Source: Actinomadura macrotermitis (lineage in GTDB: Bacteria; Actinomycetota; Actinomycetes; Streptosporangiales; Streptosporangiaceae). From it: a stretch of DNA of 64,000 nt. Shown here in pieces: positions 43,049 through 51,410 of this stretch (position 1 is its first letter; each line of letters opens with the position of its first letter). The DNA lies in NCBI RefSeq assembly GCF_009604375.1, contig NZ_WEGH01000005.1, positions 248,001 through 312,000 of the forward strand, given 5' to 3'. The notes under the pieces were generated by a model. The model was not told the DNA's origin. It did no database searches and was given only the letters and a program-made list of their open reading frames with translations. The position numbers were made by a program, and so were the translations under genes.

Positions 43049-44092
43049 ATGATCGATCGGCGCGGTGGTACGGAGGCCGGGCTGCACCGGGTGCTGGAGC
43101 CGGCGGGGGTGCTGCCGCAGGCGGCGCTGCGGCTGGACGCCTCGCCGCGGATCGGGCCGGACGAGGTGCGGGTGCGGGTGGAGCGGCTGAACCTGGACGC
43201 GGCGTCCTACCGGCAGCTGCACACCGCGCACGGCGGCGACCCGGACGCGATCCGCGCCGCGGTGCTGGAGATCATCACGACCCGCGGCAAGATGCACAAT
43301 CCGGTCACCGGGTCGGGCGGGATGCTGGTCGGGACGGTGGCGGAGGCCGGGCCGGACTCCCCGCTCGGGCTGAAGCCGGGCGACCGGATCGCCACGCTGG
43401 TGTCGCTCACCCTCACCCCGCTCGCGGTGACCGACGGCCTGGCCCGCTGGGACGGCCGCTCGGAGCAGATCCCCGCCGAGGGGCACGCGATCCTGTTCGC
43501 CCGCTCCATCGCCGCGGTGCTGCCGGACGACCTGCCGGTCCCGCTGGCGCTGGCGGTGATGGACGTGTGCGGCGCGCCCGCCCTCACCCACCGGGTCGTC
43601 GCCGGCTACGCCGCGCCCTCGGTCGCGGTGCTCGGCGCCGCCGGCAAGAGCGGCACGCTCGCGCTGGCCGCCGCCCGCCGGGCCGGCGCCGCCCGCGTCG
43701 TCGGGCTGGTGCCGAGCGAGCGGGAGGAGAAGGCGCTGCTGGCCACGGGCCTGGCCGACCAGGTGGTGCGCGCCGACGCCCGCGACCCGGTCGCGGTCGC
43801 CGCCGCGATCGGCGCGCCGGTGGACGTCACGGTGGTGTGCGTGGACGTGCCCGGCTGCGAGCACGGCGCGATCCTTGCGACCGCGCCGGGCGGCACCGTG
43901 GTGTTCTTCTCCATGGCCACCTCGTTCCCGGCGGCCGCGCTCGGCGCCGAGGGCCTGGCCGCCGACGTCACCATGCTGATCGGCAACGGGTACGTGCCCG
44001 GCCACGCGGAGATGGCGCTGGACCTGGTGCGGTCGATACCGGCCGTCCGCGCGTCGTTCACCGCGCGGACCGGCGCCGATTCGGCACAATGA
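43049..44092 (+). CDS. kdd: L-erythro-3,5-diaminohexanoate dehydrogenase
   Basis: A 347-residue NAD(P)-dependent dehydrogenase that oxidatively deaminates 3,5-diaminohexanoate to 5-amino-3-oxohexanoate in lysine fermentation. The N-terminal part (HRVLEPAGVLPQAALRLD, NLDAASYRQL, GMLVGTVAEAG) fits the family. The Rossmann motif is VAVLGAAGKSGTLALAAARRAGA, written in part. The ATG at 43049 was chosen; an in-frame ATG upstream at 43001 would give an unlikely tail. It is divergent from kamA. Confidence 0.85.
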   Translation: MIDRRGGTEAGLHRVLEPAGVLPQAALRLDASPRIGPDEVRVRVERLNLDAASYRQLHTAHGGDPDAIRAAVLEIITTRGKMHNPVTGSGGMLVGTVAEAGPDSPLGLKPGDRIATLVSLTLTPLAVTDGLARWDGRSEQIPAEGHAILFARSIAAVLPDDLPVPLALAVMDVCGAPALTHRVVAGYAAPSVAVLGAAGKSGTLALAAARRAGAARVVGLVPSEREEKALLATGLADQVVRADARDPVAVAAAIGAPVDVTVVCVDVPGCEHGAILATAPGGTVVFFSMATSFPAAALGAEGLAADVTMLIGNGYVPGHAEMALDLVRSIPAVRASFTARTGADSAQ

Positions 44093-44126
44093 CCGGTGTA
44101 TCCCCCGATCCCGAGGAGTTGTGACG

Positions 44127-45458
44127 ATGGCCGGCATCACCGAGGCGCTGCGCGCGCGTGACCCCGAGCAGCGGCAGGGCCAGATCGTCCAGGTGCTGGT
44201 CGAGGCGTTCGCCGACCTGATGGAGCGCAGCCCCGCCGAGTTCCGGCGGCGGTTCCGCAAGATGGCCTCGGACCCGTTCGCGTTCTACCGGGGCAGCGCG
44301 TGCCTGTTCTACGCCGACATCGTGGACGACGAGGACCCCTGGGCCGACGAGCGCACGAGCCGGGTGTGGATCCAGGGCGACCTGCACGCGCAGAACTTCG
44401 GCACCTACATGAACGACGACGGCGTGTTCGTCTTCGACGTCAACGACTTCGACGAGGCCTACGTCGGGCACTTCACCTGGGACGTCAAGCGGCTGGTGGC
44501 GAGCCTGGCGCTGCTGGCGTGGGGCAAGGCGGTCTCCGACGCCGACATCCGCCGGCTGATCGAGACCTACGTGCGCGCCTACGTCGACCAGGTCCGCAGC
44601 TTCGCCCACAGCGGCGACGACTACTCCTTCGCGCTCACCCTGGACACCACCGACGGCTACGTGCGCGACGTGCTGATCGCGGCGCTGTCGTCGGCGCGGG
44701 TGGCGCTGCTGGACGAGATGACGATCGTGGAGCAGACCGAGCGGCGCTTTCGCAACCGGCCGGGCGTGCGGCGGCTGGACGAGACCGAGCGCGCCAAGGT
44801 GGAGAAGGCCTACCTGGACTACCTGGCCACGATCCCGGCCGAGAAGCGCTTCGGCAGCCTGACCTACAACGTCAAGGACATCGTCGGCGCGTCGGGCTTC
44901 GGCATCGGCTCGGCGGGCCTGTCGGCCTACAACATCCTGGTCGAGGGGCACAGCCAGGCGCTGGAGAACGACGTGGTGCTGTCGATGAAGCAGGGCAACG
45001 TCGCCGCGGCCAGCCGGGTCGTCGACGACGCCCGCATCCGCGAGTACTTCAAGCACGAGGGGCACCGCACGGCGGTGTCGCGGCGCGCGCTGCAGGCCAA
45101 CACCGACCCCTGGCTCGGCTACACCGAGATCGACGGCGTCGGCTACGTGGTGCAGGAGCTGTCGCCCTACGAGGCGGACCTGGACTGGGGCGGGCTGGTG
45201 GAGCCCGAGGACATGCTGTCGGTGCTGGACGACCTCGGCCGCGCCACCGCCAAGATCCACTGCGTGTCGGACTTCGACTCCGACCACACCCTGGTCGGCT
45301 TCCAGGTCGAGGACGCCATCAGCGCGGTGATCGGCGAGGACGAGTCGGCGTTCGTGGAGGCGATGGTGGCCTTCGGCACCGAGTACGCCGCGGTCGTCCG
45401 CGACGACCACCGGCTGTTCGTCGACGCCTTCAGGAACAACCAGATCCCGGGCCTGTGA
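44127..45458 (+). CDS. DUF2252 domain protein
   Basis: A 443-residue cytoplasmic protein of the DUF2252 family, distantly like aminoglycoside-phosphotransferase kinases. Motifs include FYRGSACLFYADI, VWIQGDLHAQNFGTY (H and D like a kinase catalytic loop) and VFDVNDFDEAYVGHFTWDVKRL (quoted in part). No substrate is known. GAGGAG 8 nt upstream supports the ATG at 44127. It lies 34 bp after kdd on the same strand, so it may be cotranscribed with it. A convergent terminator follows. Confidence 0.85.
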   Translation: MAGITEALRARDPEQRQGQIVQVLVEAFADLMERSPAEFRRRFRKMASDPFAFYRGSACLFYADIVDDEDPWADERTSRVWIQGDLHAQNFGTYMNDDGVFVFDVNDFDEAYVGHFTWDVKRLVASLALLAWGKAVSDADIRRLIETYVRAYVDQVRSFAHSGDDYSFALTLDTTDGYVRDVLIAALSSARVALLDEMTIVEQTERRFRNRPGVRRLDETERAKVEKAYLDYLATIPAEKRFGSLTYNVKDIVGASGFGIGSAGLSAYNILVEGHSQALENDVVLSMKQGNVAAASRVVDDARIREYFKHEGHRTAVSRRALQANTDPWLGYTEIDGVGYVVQELSPYEADLDWGGLVEPEDMLSVLDDLGRATAKIHCVSDFDSDHTLVGFQVEDAISAVIGEDESAFVEAMVAFGTEYAAVVRDDHRLFVDAFRNNQIPGL

Positions 45459-45465
45459 CCGGCCG

Positions 45466-45500
45466 CCGGCCCGCCCCCTGTGCGCCGGGGGGCGGGCCGG
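45466..45500. terminator. Convergent terminator, DUF2252 / exonuclease
   Basis: A perfect 13-bp stem (45466-45478 with 45488-45500) has a 9-nt loop, between the DUF2252 stop and the stop of the opposing exonuclease gene. Confidence 0.7.
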
Positions 45501-45504
45501 TGGG

Positions 45505-46329
45505 TCAGCCGGCCCAGCGCTCGGGCTCGGCCTTCAGGCAGTCGATGACGTGGCTGGCCTCGGGGCTGGTGAGGTCGCGTGAGCTGGTGATCGACCGGCC
45601 GGTGATGTCGGTCAGCACCGCGTAGCGCGCGTCGCTGCGCTTGACGCCGGCGTCGGCCAGCAGGCTGTTGACGAACCGGATCTGGGCGTCGCTGGCGGGC
45701 TTGGTCTCGGGGCGGCCGGCGCGGGTCCGGGCGGCCGGCAGCGGCGGCTGCCAGCGCGGGTCGGCCTTGGCCATCGTGTGCAGCAGCCCGAGGGTGACGT
45801 AGCAGTCGGCGATCGCGCGGTGCCCGCTGCCGGGCTGGCGCTGCCAGGCGTAGTCGCCGCGGCGCTCGTCCCACTCGCCGATCCACCGCGAGTAGGGGAT
45901 CATCACGTCGTCCCAGCGGGCGCGGGCCATCCACTGCTCGGCGGCCGGGTCGCAGGCCGACACCGCCCGGTGCAGCTCGGTGCGGTCGAACTCCATGTTG
46001 TAGGCCAGGACCCGGCGGCCCTCCAGCAGCTCCGCCAGGTCGCCGAAGGCCCGCTCGTGGAAGTGCGGGGCGCCCTGGACGGTGACCGCGTCGATGCCGT
46101 GCACCCGGGTGCAGTCGTCGTTGATGCCGAGGGCGGGGCGCACGAGCTCGTCGTAGCGGATCCGCCCGTCGACGCCCAGCACCCCGATCTCGCAGATCTC
46201 CGACTCGGGCGTCTTGAACCGGGAGGTCTCCAGGTCCAGGATCACCGCGCCGGGATCGGCCAGCGCCTCGCGCGCCCACTCGATCGCCTGGAGCCGGTCC
46301 GCGTACCGCTCGTCGTCGCTCGTGGCCAT
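45505..46329 (-). CDS. DnaQ-like 3'-5' exonuclease
   Basis: A DEDD-family exonuclease of 274 residues. Exo I is VILDLETSRF (Asp and Glu), Exo II is YNMEFDRTEL with an Asp, and Exo III is GSGHRAIADCYVTL with His and Asp, the DEDDh pattern. The C-terminal 75 residues (SDAQIRFVNSLLADAGV and following) form a helical module of unknown role that resembles short nucleic-acid-binding tails in actinobacterial homologues. Substrate unknown; proofreading or RNA turnover are both possible. Confidence 0.85.
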   Translation of the reverse strand: MATSDDERYADRLQAIEWAREALADPGAVILDLETSRFKTPESEICEIGVLGVDGRIRYDELVRPALGINDDCTRVHGIDAVTVQGAPHFHERAFGDLAELLEGRRVLAYNMEFDRTELHRAVSACDPAAEQWMARARWDDVMIPYSRWIGEWDERRGDYAWQRQPGSGHRAIADCYVTLGLLHTMAKADPRWQPPLPAARTRAGRPETKPASDAQIRFVNSLLADAGVKRSDARYAVLTDITGRSITSSRDLTSPEASHVIDCLKAEPERWAG

Positions 46330-46406
46330 GGCGCCACCGCCCCCCTTGGACTGTGCTCGGTCTCGTCGTCCACGGTTCTACACCGCGCCGCCGACAGTGT
46401 GGCGGG

Positions 46407-47039
46407 TCAGCGGGCGAAGGCCAGGGCGGCCCCCGCGCTGATGACGGCGGCCAGGACGACGATGACCAGCGGGGAACGCAGCGGGCTCGGGCGGCGGTAG
46501 GGCGCCTGGATCGCCGTCCGGTGCAGCGGGCGCGGCGGGCGGACGGCCGGCGGCGGGGCGGGCGGCGGAGCGGCGGCGGGCCGCGGGGCCCTGGGCGCGG
46601 GGGCCGGGTGGGGCGCGGGCGGTGCCTGCCGCGGCGCCGGGGCCGCCGCCGGGCGCGGCGCGGGCCTGGCCGGGGGCGGCGCCGGTGCCGGGGGCTTGGC
46701 CACGGGCGGTGGCGCCGGCGGGGGCTTGGGGGCCGGCGTCGGCGTCGGAACGGGCGGAGGAGGTGGCGGCGGGGGAGGCGGTGGTGCCGGCGTCGGCGGG
46801 GGAGGCGGCACGGGCGTGGGCGCCGGCGGTGGCGGCGGGGGACTGGGGGCGGGGCAGTGGCTGCCCGCGCCGACCTTGACGTAGACGTCGTCGTGCACGT
46901 GGACCATGGCCACCCCGTCGATGCACACCAGGACCCCGCCCGGGTCCGGCGGGGGCTCGGCGGGCGCCGCGGCGGTGGTGAGCGGCACCAGCGCGGCGGC
47001 GGCGAGGGCCGCGGGGATCCGCGTCAGCGGGCGGCGCAC
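46407..47039 (-). CDS. Exported proline-rich protein with C-terminal membrane anchor
   Basis: A 210-residue protein with an N-terminal signal sequence (RIPAALAAAALVPLTTAAA). A short folded part of about 40 residues holds two Cys (VLVCIDG and GSHCPAP). A tract of about 110 residues is mostly Pro and Ala. A C-terminal hydrophobic segment (LVIVVLAAVISAGAALAFA) then ends in Arg, like an anchor. The Pro tract could span the peptidoglycan. It begins 2 bp after the DUF4239 gene and probably forms an operon with it. No family was recognised. Confidence 0.6.
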   Translation of the reverse strand: MRRPLTRIPAALAAAALVPLTTAAAPAEPPPDPGGVLVCIDGVAMVHVHDDVYVKVGAGSHCPAPSPPPPPPAPTPVPPPPPTPAPPPPPPPPPPPVPTPTPAPKPPPAPPPVAKPPAPAPPPARPAPRPAAAPAPRQAPPAPHPAPAPRAPRPAAAPPPAPPPAVRPPRPLHRTAIQAPYRRPSPLRSPLVIVVLAAVISAGAALAFAR

Positions 47040-47041
47040 GC

Positions 47042-47812
47042 TCAGCCTTCCGCGGCGATGCGCCGGAGCTCGGCCAGCGTGGAGCCGAAGGCGTCGGGGT
47101 CGACGGCGAGCGCGCCGCTGAACACGTGCGCGATGTCGAAGCACAGCCACACCCCGAGGCCGAGCAGGGCGGCCATGAGCACGAGCGGGACCATCGCCAT
47201 GCCGCGCGGGCGGGCGCCCGACAGGAACGGCAGCGCGATGACGACCAGGCCGGTCAGCACCGTGATGAACAGCAGCGCGGGCGGCGGGGTGGACTTGGCG
47301 TCCATGGCGCGCTGGTGGCGGGCCCCGGAGATCTCCGACAGGTGGTCCAGCACGGCGGTGCGGGCGTCCTTGGGGTCGTCGTCCTTGGCCTGGACGGCGA
47401 TGACCTCGCGGCGCAGCCGGTCCAGCCGGGTCCAGCCCTCGTCGTCCAGCCGGCCCTGGCGGCGCATCCGCGGCCATTCGCGGTCGTGCACGAAGCGGGT
47501 GTAGTCGGCCAGCTCGGCCTGGGCCCGCGGGCCGGCCGGGGCGGGCAGCCGCCCCGCGGCCCAGTAGGCCTCCACGATCGCCTGGCTCTCGGCGTAGGTG
47601 TTCAGGCGGGCGGCGTCGGCGGCGGTCCAGGGCACCACGATGGCGATGGCGAAGGCCAGCAGGAACAGCGCCGACAGCATCGACCCGGCGTGGCCGTTGG
47701 TCGGCCCGTCGGCGGCGGAGTCCTCGGTGGCGTGCCGGGACCGCTTGATCAGGCGGCTCGCGATGAACACGACCGCGACCGCGCAGCCCGCGGTCAGCAG
47801 GTAGACGAGCAT
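47042..47812 (-). CDS. DUF4239 (bestrophin-like) membrane protein
   Basis: A 256-residue membrane protein matching DUF4239. Helices are seen near 5-22, 45-65, 175-195 and 205-225; between the pairs is a cytoplasmic helical part with EWPRMRRQGRLDDEGWTRLDRLRREV, quoted in part. The family is compared with bestrophin-like channels, but no transport has been shown. An inverted repeat (47858-47873) lies 46 bp upstream, in the region shared with divergent kamD. Confidence 0.75.
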   Translation of the reverse strand: MLVYLLTAGCAVAVVFIASRLIKRSRHATEDSAADGPTNGHAGSMLSALFLLAFAIAIVVPWTAADAARLNTYAESQAIVEAYWAAGRLPAPAGPRAQAELADYTRFVHDREWPRMRRQGRLDDEGWTRLDRLRREVIAVQAKDDDPKDARTAVLDHLSEISGARHQRAMDAKSTPPPALLFITVLTGLVVIALPFLSGARPRGMAMVPLVLMAALLGLGVWLCFDIAHVFSGALAVDPDAFGSTLAELRRIAAEG

Positions 47813-47857
47813 GGTCCTCTTTCCGGGGGGAGGGGGATGCGGAGGGCATCGCTCAAA

Positions 47858-47873
47858 GTGATTATAAAATCAC
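47858..47873. promoter_or_regulatory. AT-rich inverted repeat in the DUF4239-kamD gap
   Basis: GTGATT-ATAA-AATCAC is a perfect 6-bp inverted repeat in an unusually AT-rich spot of this GC-rich window. It may combine a promoter and an operator. Confidence 0.4.
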
Positions 47874-47906
47874 AGCACGTAATGCGCGAGGGTTTCTCCG
47901 CGTTCC

Positions 47907-47942
47907 GGCCCGGAAAAAGTCACCGCGGGGCCCGAAAAAGAC
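47907..47942 (+). promoter_or_regulatory. Direct repeats upstream of kamD
   Basis: GGCCCGGAAAAAGTC (47907-47921) and GGCCCGAAAAAGAC (47929-47942) are near-identical and start 22 bp apart, two helical turns. They may bind an activator of kamDE-kal. No cobalamin riboswitch was recognised here although KamDE needs B12. Confidence 0.35.
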
Positions 47943-48043
47943 GTTCTTGCGGTCGGCGGGGTCGATGCCGGAGGATCTCCCGTATGGATCGCGTTGGCGC
48001 GGATGATTGTTCGCGTCCGCGTGCGAGGGAGGGGAACCCGGCA

Positions 48044-49645
48044 ATGACGCCGCAGCACAAGCTCGATCTCGATCCCGAGGCGGTGCGCACCGCCCGCCGG
48101 CTGGCCGCGCGCGCCGCCGAGCCCATCATCGCGATGGCGCGCAGCCACACGACCGTGTCGGTGGAGCGGGCGCTGCTGCGGCTGGCGGGGCTGTCGGGCG
48201 CCGACGCCGACGGCCGCCCCTGGGCCAACCACCTGTGCGACGCCGTGCGCGACCAGGTCGGCCTGGAGCACGGCGTGGCCCTGCCGGTCTGGGACGCGCT
48301 GGCGAGCGGCCCGCACGGCTCGCTGCGCGAGCTGGCGCAGGCCGCCGCCGCGGGGAAGGCCTCCTTCCGGCTGCCGTCCGGCGGCGACGCCGAGACCGCG
48401 CGGCAGGCGTCCCGGCAGGCCGCGCGCGGCGGGATCGCCCGCATCGACCGGCGCCGCGCCGAGCGCGAGGCGATGCTGCGCCAGGTGGGGGACCCGCCGC
48501 ACCCGCTGATCTACCTGATCGTGGCGACCGGCGACATCTACGAGGACATCCCGCAGGCCCAGGCCGCCGCCCGCGAGGGCGCCGACGTGGTCGCGGTGAT
48601 CCGCTCCACCGGGCAGTCGCTGCTGGACTTCGTCCCCGAGGGCGCCACCCGCGAGGGCTACGCCGGCACCTACGCCACCCAGGAGAACTTCCGGCTGATG
48701 CGCGCCGCGCTGGACGACGTCTCGCGCGAGCTCGGCCGGTACGTGCGCCTGACCAACTACGCCTCGGGCCTGTGCATGCCCGAGATCGCCACGCTGGCCG
48801 GGCTGGAGCGCCTGGACATGATGCTCAACGACTGCATGTACGGGATCATCTTCCGCGACATCAACCCCCGGCGCACCTTCATCGACCAGCGCTTCTCCCG
48901 GCAGATCCACGCCCGCGCCGGCATCGTCATCAACACCGGCGAGGACAACTACCTCACCACCGCCGACGCCGTCGACGCCGCGCACACCGTGGTGGTCAGC
49001 CAGCTGCTCAACGAGCGGTTCGGGCACGAGGCGGGCCTGGCCGACGCCCAGCTCGGCCTCGGCCACGCCTTCGAGATCGACCCGGCCGTCCCGCAGTCGT
49101 TCCGGCTGGAGCTCGCGCACGCCCAGCTGGTGCGCGAGCTGTTCCCGGCCGCGCCGCTGAAGTACATGCCGCCGACCAAGCACATGACCGGCAACATCTT
49201 CGCCGGGTACCTGCTGGACGCCTTCTTCAACCTGGCCGGCGTGCTGACCGGCCAGTCGATCATCCTGGTGGGGATGATGACCGAGGGCATCCACACCCCC
49301 TGGCTGGCCGACCGCGACCTGGCGCTGGAGAACGTGCGCTACGTCCGCGACGCCTGCGGCGCCCTGGCCGAGGACTTCGTCCCCCGCCCCGGCGGGTTCG
49401 TCGCCCAGCGCGCCCGGCAGGTGCTGGCCGAGTCGATCGACCTGCTGGAGCGCGTCGCCGACGACGGCCTGCTCACCGCCATCGCCGAGGGCACCTTCGG
49501 CGTCACCCGCCGCCCCGCGGACGGCGGCAAGGGCCTGGAGGGCGTGGTCGAGCGCGCCCCCGGCTACCACAACCCCGCCATCGAGATCCTGGACGCCGAG
49601 GACCCGCACGGCGCCCACGCCAGCGAACAGGAGGTGCCCGCGTGA
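48044..49645 (+). CDS. kamD: Lysine 5,6-aminomutase alpha subunit
   Basis: The large subunit of the B12- and PLP-dependent mutase that moves the terminal amino group of beta-lysine, giving 3,5-diaminohexanoate. It has 533 residues, close to the clostridial size. Recognisable segments are IYLIVATGDIYEDIPQAQAAAREGADV, YAGTYATQENFRLMRAALDDV, MLNDCMYGIIFRDINPRRTFIDQRFSRQI and MPPTKHMTGNIFAGY (long ones quoted in part). A GAGGGAGGGG precedes the ATG. It overlaps kamE by 4 bp (GTGA). Confidence 0.93.
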   Translation: MTPQHKLDLDPEAVRTARRLAARAAEPIIAMARSHTTVSVERALLRLAGLSGADADGRPWANHLCDAVRDQVGLEHGVALPVWDALASGPHGSLRELAQAAAAGKASFRLPSGGDAETARQASRQAARGGIARIDRRRAEREAMLRQVGDPPHPLIYLIVATGDIYEDIPQAQAAAREGADVVAVIRSTGQSLLDFVPEGATREGYAGTYATQENFRLMRAALDDVSRELGRYVRLTNYASGLCMPEIATLAGLERLDMMLNDCMYGIIFRDINPRRTFIDQRFSRQIHARAGIVINTGEDNYLTTADAVDAAHTVVVSQLLNERFGHEAGLADAQLGLGHAFEIDPAVPQSFRLELAHAQLVRELFPAAPLKYMPPTKHMTGNIFAGYLLDAFFNLAGVLTGQSIILVGMMTEGIHTPWLADRDLALENVRYVRDACGALAEDFVPRPGGFVAQRARQVLAESIDLLERVADDGLLTAIAEGTFGVTRRPADGGKGLEGVVERAPGYHNPAIEILDAEDPHGAHASEQEVPA

Positions 49646-50493
49646 GCGTCCAGAGCCCGCACGGCGCGGCGCAGGCCCCGGCCGAGCCCGCCGACACCCG
49701 CCAGGTCATCCGCCCCTACGGCGACACCACCGGCGACGGCATGATCCAGATGTCGTTCACGCTGCCGGTCCCGGCCGGCAAGCGCGCCGAGGCCGCCGCG
49801 CTGCAGCTGGCCGCCAAGATGGGCCTGGAGCCCGCCAGCGTGGTGCACGCCAAGGCCATGGGCCCCGACTTCACCTTCTTCATCGTCTACGGCCGCACCA
49901 GCCACCTGATCGACTACGCCGGCATCCCCGCGCCGCCCGAGCGCGAGTACCCGCTGCTGTCGGCCGCGGAGGTCAACCTGGCGATCCGCACCGCCCTCGG
50001 CCGGCGGCTGGTGGTGGTGGGCGCCTGCATCGGCACCGACGCCCACACCGTCGGCATCGACGCCATCCTCAACGTCAAGGGCTTCGCGGGGGAGAAGGGC
50101 CTGGAGTACTACCGCGAGATCCAGGTGGTCAACATGGGCGCCCAGGTCACCGTGCCCGAACTCGTCGCGCGCGCCAAGGCCGAGGACGCCGACGCCGTCC
50201 TGGTCTCCCAGGTGGTCACCCAGCGCAACGCCCACCTGCACAACACCAAGCAGATGGCGGCGGCCTTCCATGCCGAGTACCCCACCGCCGTCGCCGCCGG
50301 GATGGGCCGGCCGCTGCTGGTGGCCGGCGGCCCCCGCTTCGACACCGTCACCCCCGGCGACCTCGGCGTCGACCGCATCTTCGGCAAGGGGACCACGCCG
50401 GGAGAGGTCGCCTCCTACATGGTGCACGCCCTGCTGCCCGGCGACGCCGTCGCCGCCGCCCGCGCCCGCGCCGAGGAGGACCAGGACCGATGA
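49642..50493 (+). CDS. kamE: Lysine 5,6-aminomutase beta subunit
   Basis: The cobalamin-binding subunit, 283 residues. The base-off motif D-x-H-x-x-G is Asp133-Ala-His135-Thr-Val-Gly138. Lys146 in ILNVKGFAG corresponds to the lysine that holds PLP in the open state in the clostridial enzyme. The Rossmann-like B12 domain continues through VVTQRNAHLHNTKQM and LLVAGGPRFD. It overlaps both neighbours by 4 bp (GTGA with kamD, ATGA with kal), so three proteins are made from one coupled message. Confidence 0.93.
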   Translation: MSVQSPHGAAQAPAEPADTRQVIRPYGDTTGDGMIQMSFTLPVPAGKRAEAAALQLAAKMGLEPASVVHAKAMGPDFTFFIVYGRTSHLIDYAGIPAPPEREYPLLSAAEVNLAIRTALGRRLVVVGACIGTDAHTVGIDAILNVKGFAGEKGLEYYREIQVVNMGAQVTVPELVARAKAEDADAVLVSQVVTQRNAHLHNTKQMAAAFHAEYPTAVAAGMGRPLLVAGGPRFDTVTPGDLGVDRIFGKGTTPGEVASYMVHALLPGDAVAAARARAEEDQDR

Positions 50494-50885
50494 GCGACCC
50501 CCGCGAGGGCCTGACGGTCACCCACCGCCGCTACGTGCCCTACGCCCACGCCCACTACGCCGGGAACCTGGTCGACGGCGCCTACACCCTCGGCCTGTTC
50601 GGCGACGTGGCCACCGAGGTGTGCATCCGCACCGACGGCGACGAGGGCCTGTTCGCCGGGTACTCCGAGGTGCTGTTCCACGCGCCCGTGCGCGCCGGGG
50701 ACGTGCTGGAGGTCACCGCCACCGTCGCCCGCGTCGGCCGCCGCAGCCGCACCCTGGACCTGCGCGCCCAGGTGGTGTGCCGGGGCCGCCCCGACAAGGG
50801 CGCCTCGGCCGCCGAGGTCCTGGCCGAGCCGGTCACGGTGGTCACCGCGACCGGGACGGTGGTGGTGCCCGGGCCCGCCGCCTGA
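50490..50885 (+). CDS. kal: 3-Aminobutyryl-CoA ammonia lyase
   Basis: A hotdog-fold lyase of 131 residues that releases ammonia from 3-aminobutyryl-CoA to form crotonyl-CoA, the last specific step of lysine fermentation. Segments YVPYAHAHYAGNLVDGAYTL, EGLFAGYSEVLFHAPVRAGD and AEVLAEPVTVVTATGTVVVP fit the family. It is directly coupled to kamE. The enzyme that makes its substrate (Kce) is missing from this operon. A perfect terminator follows. Confidence 0.85.
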   Translation: MSDPREGLTVTHRRYVPYAHAHYAGNLVDGAYTLGLFGDVATEVCIRTDGDEGLFAGYSEVLFHAPVRAGDVLEVTATVARVGRRSRTLDLRAQVVCRGRPDKGASAAEVLAEPVTVVTATGTVVVPGPAA

Positions 50886-50905
50886 CCGTCCCCCGGCGGC
50901 CGCCG

Positions 50906-50938
50906 CGCCCCTGCCCCGGGCCTGCCGGGGCAGGGGCG
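50906..50938 (+). terminator. Terminator of the kamDE-kal operon
   Basis: A perfect 14-bp stem (50906-50919 with 50925-50938) has a 5-nt loop and starts 21 nt after the kal stop. Confidence 0.8.
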
Positions 50939-51410
50939 GCCGAAGTGATTTCCGCTACCCCCCGATCCCGGGCTTGAACAGCGGAAACATCATGTCGCCG
51001 CAGCGCATCGGCCGGTTGACAAGGGCGCGGAACTGGGTAGTTTTGCTGCAGTCCAGCACGGGACTCACCGATCGGCCGCTCACGACGCCGCCGGATGCCG
51101 CGCCAGGACGGGGCCGCGCGCCGAGCACAGGCGCGACCCGTCCGCACCAGGTGCGGGCACCGCGGCGCGTCAGGGTGGAGCCGCCCGGTCGGGCGGGGGG
51201 TTGGACCCGGGAAAGGGCCCGGACATCCAGTAGAAAACGGAGCACCGTTCTCACCGCCTGTGGGACGACTCCGGCCCGATGGATGTCGCGGGCCCTCTTC
51301 CGTGCCCGCGTCCCGTCCGGCCCCCGCGGGGGCGCCCGGCGGCCCCGGTCGTGTCCCGTCCGCAGGACCGGTAGCGTTCCGGCAGAGAACGCATCGGACA
51401 AGGAGCCAAG
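50939..51410 (+). other. Long intergenic / possible leader region upstream of lnt
   Basis: No convincing gene in about 470 bp. A good promoter-like pair is TTGACA (51016-51021), 16-bp spacer, TAGTTT (51038-51043), pointing toward lnt and giving a leader of about 360 nt. Within it are small perfect hairpins at 51142-51156 and 51181-51196 and one near 51233-51252. A second -10-like TAGCGT (51372-51377) lies near the lnt start. It may encode a small RNA or a regulatory leader. Confidence 0.35.

Noticed and set aside
46560-46860. Repetitive CCG/GCC-rich sequence that could be taken for a tandem repeat or CRISPR
   Set aside because: It is the Pro/Ala tract of an exported protein in frame with its signal peptide; no regular repeat-spacer pattern exists.
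47873-48043. Possible cobalamin riboswitch before kamD
   Set aside because: No B12-box-like conserved sequence could be found in the leader.
47870-49618. A 582-codon open frame opposite kamD
   Set aside because: It is compositionally biased and lacks motifs, while kamD on the other strand is clearly recognised.
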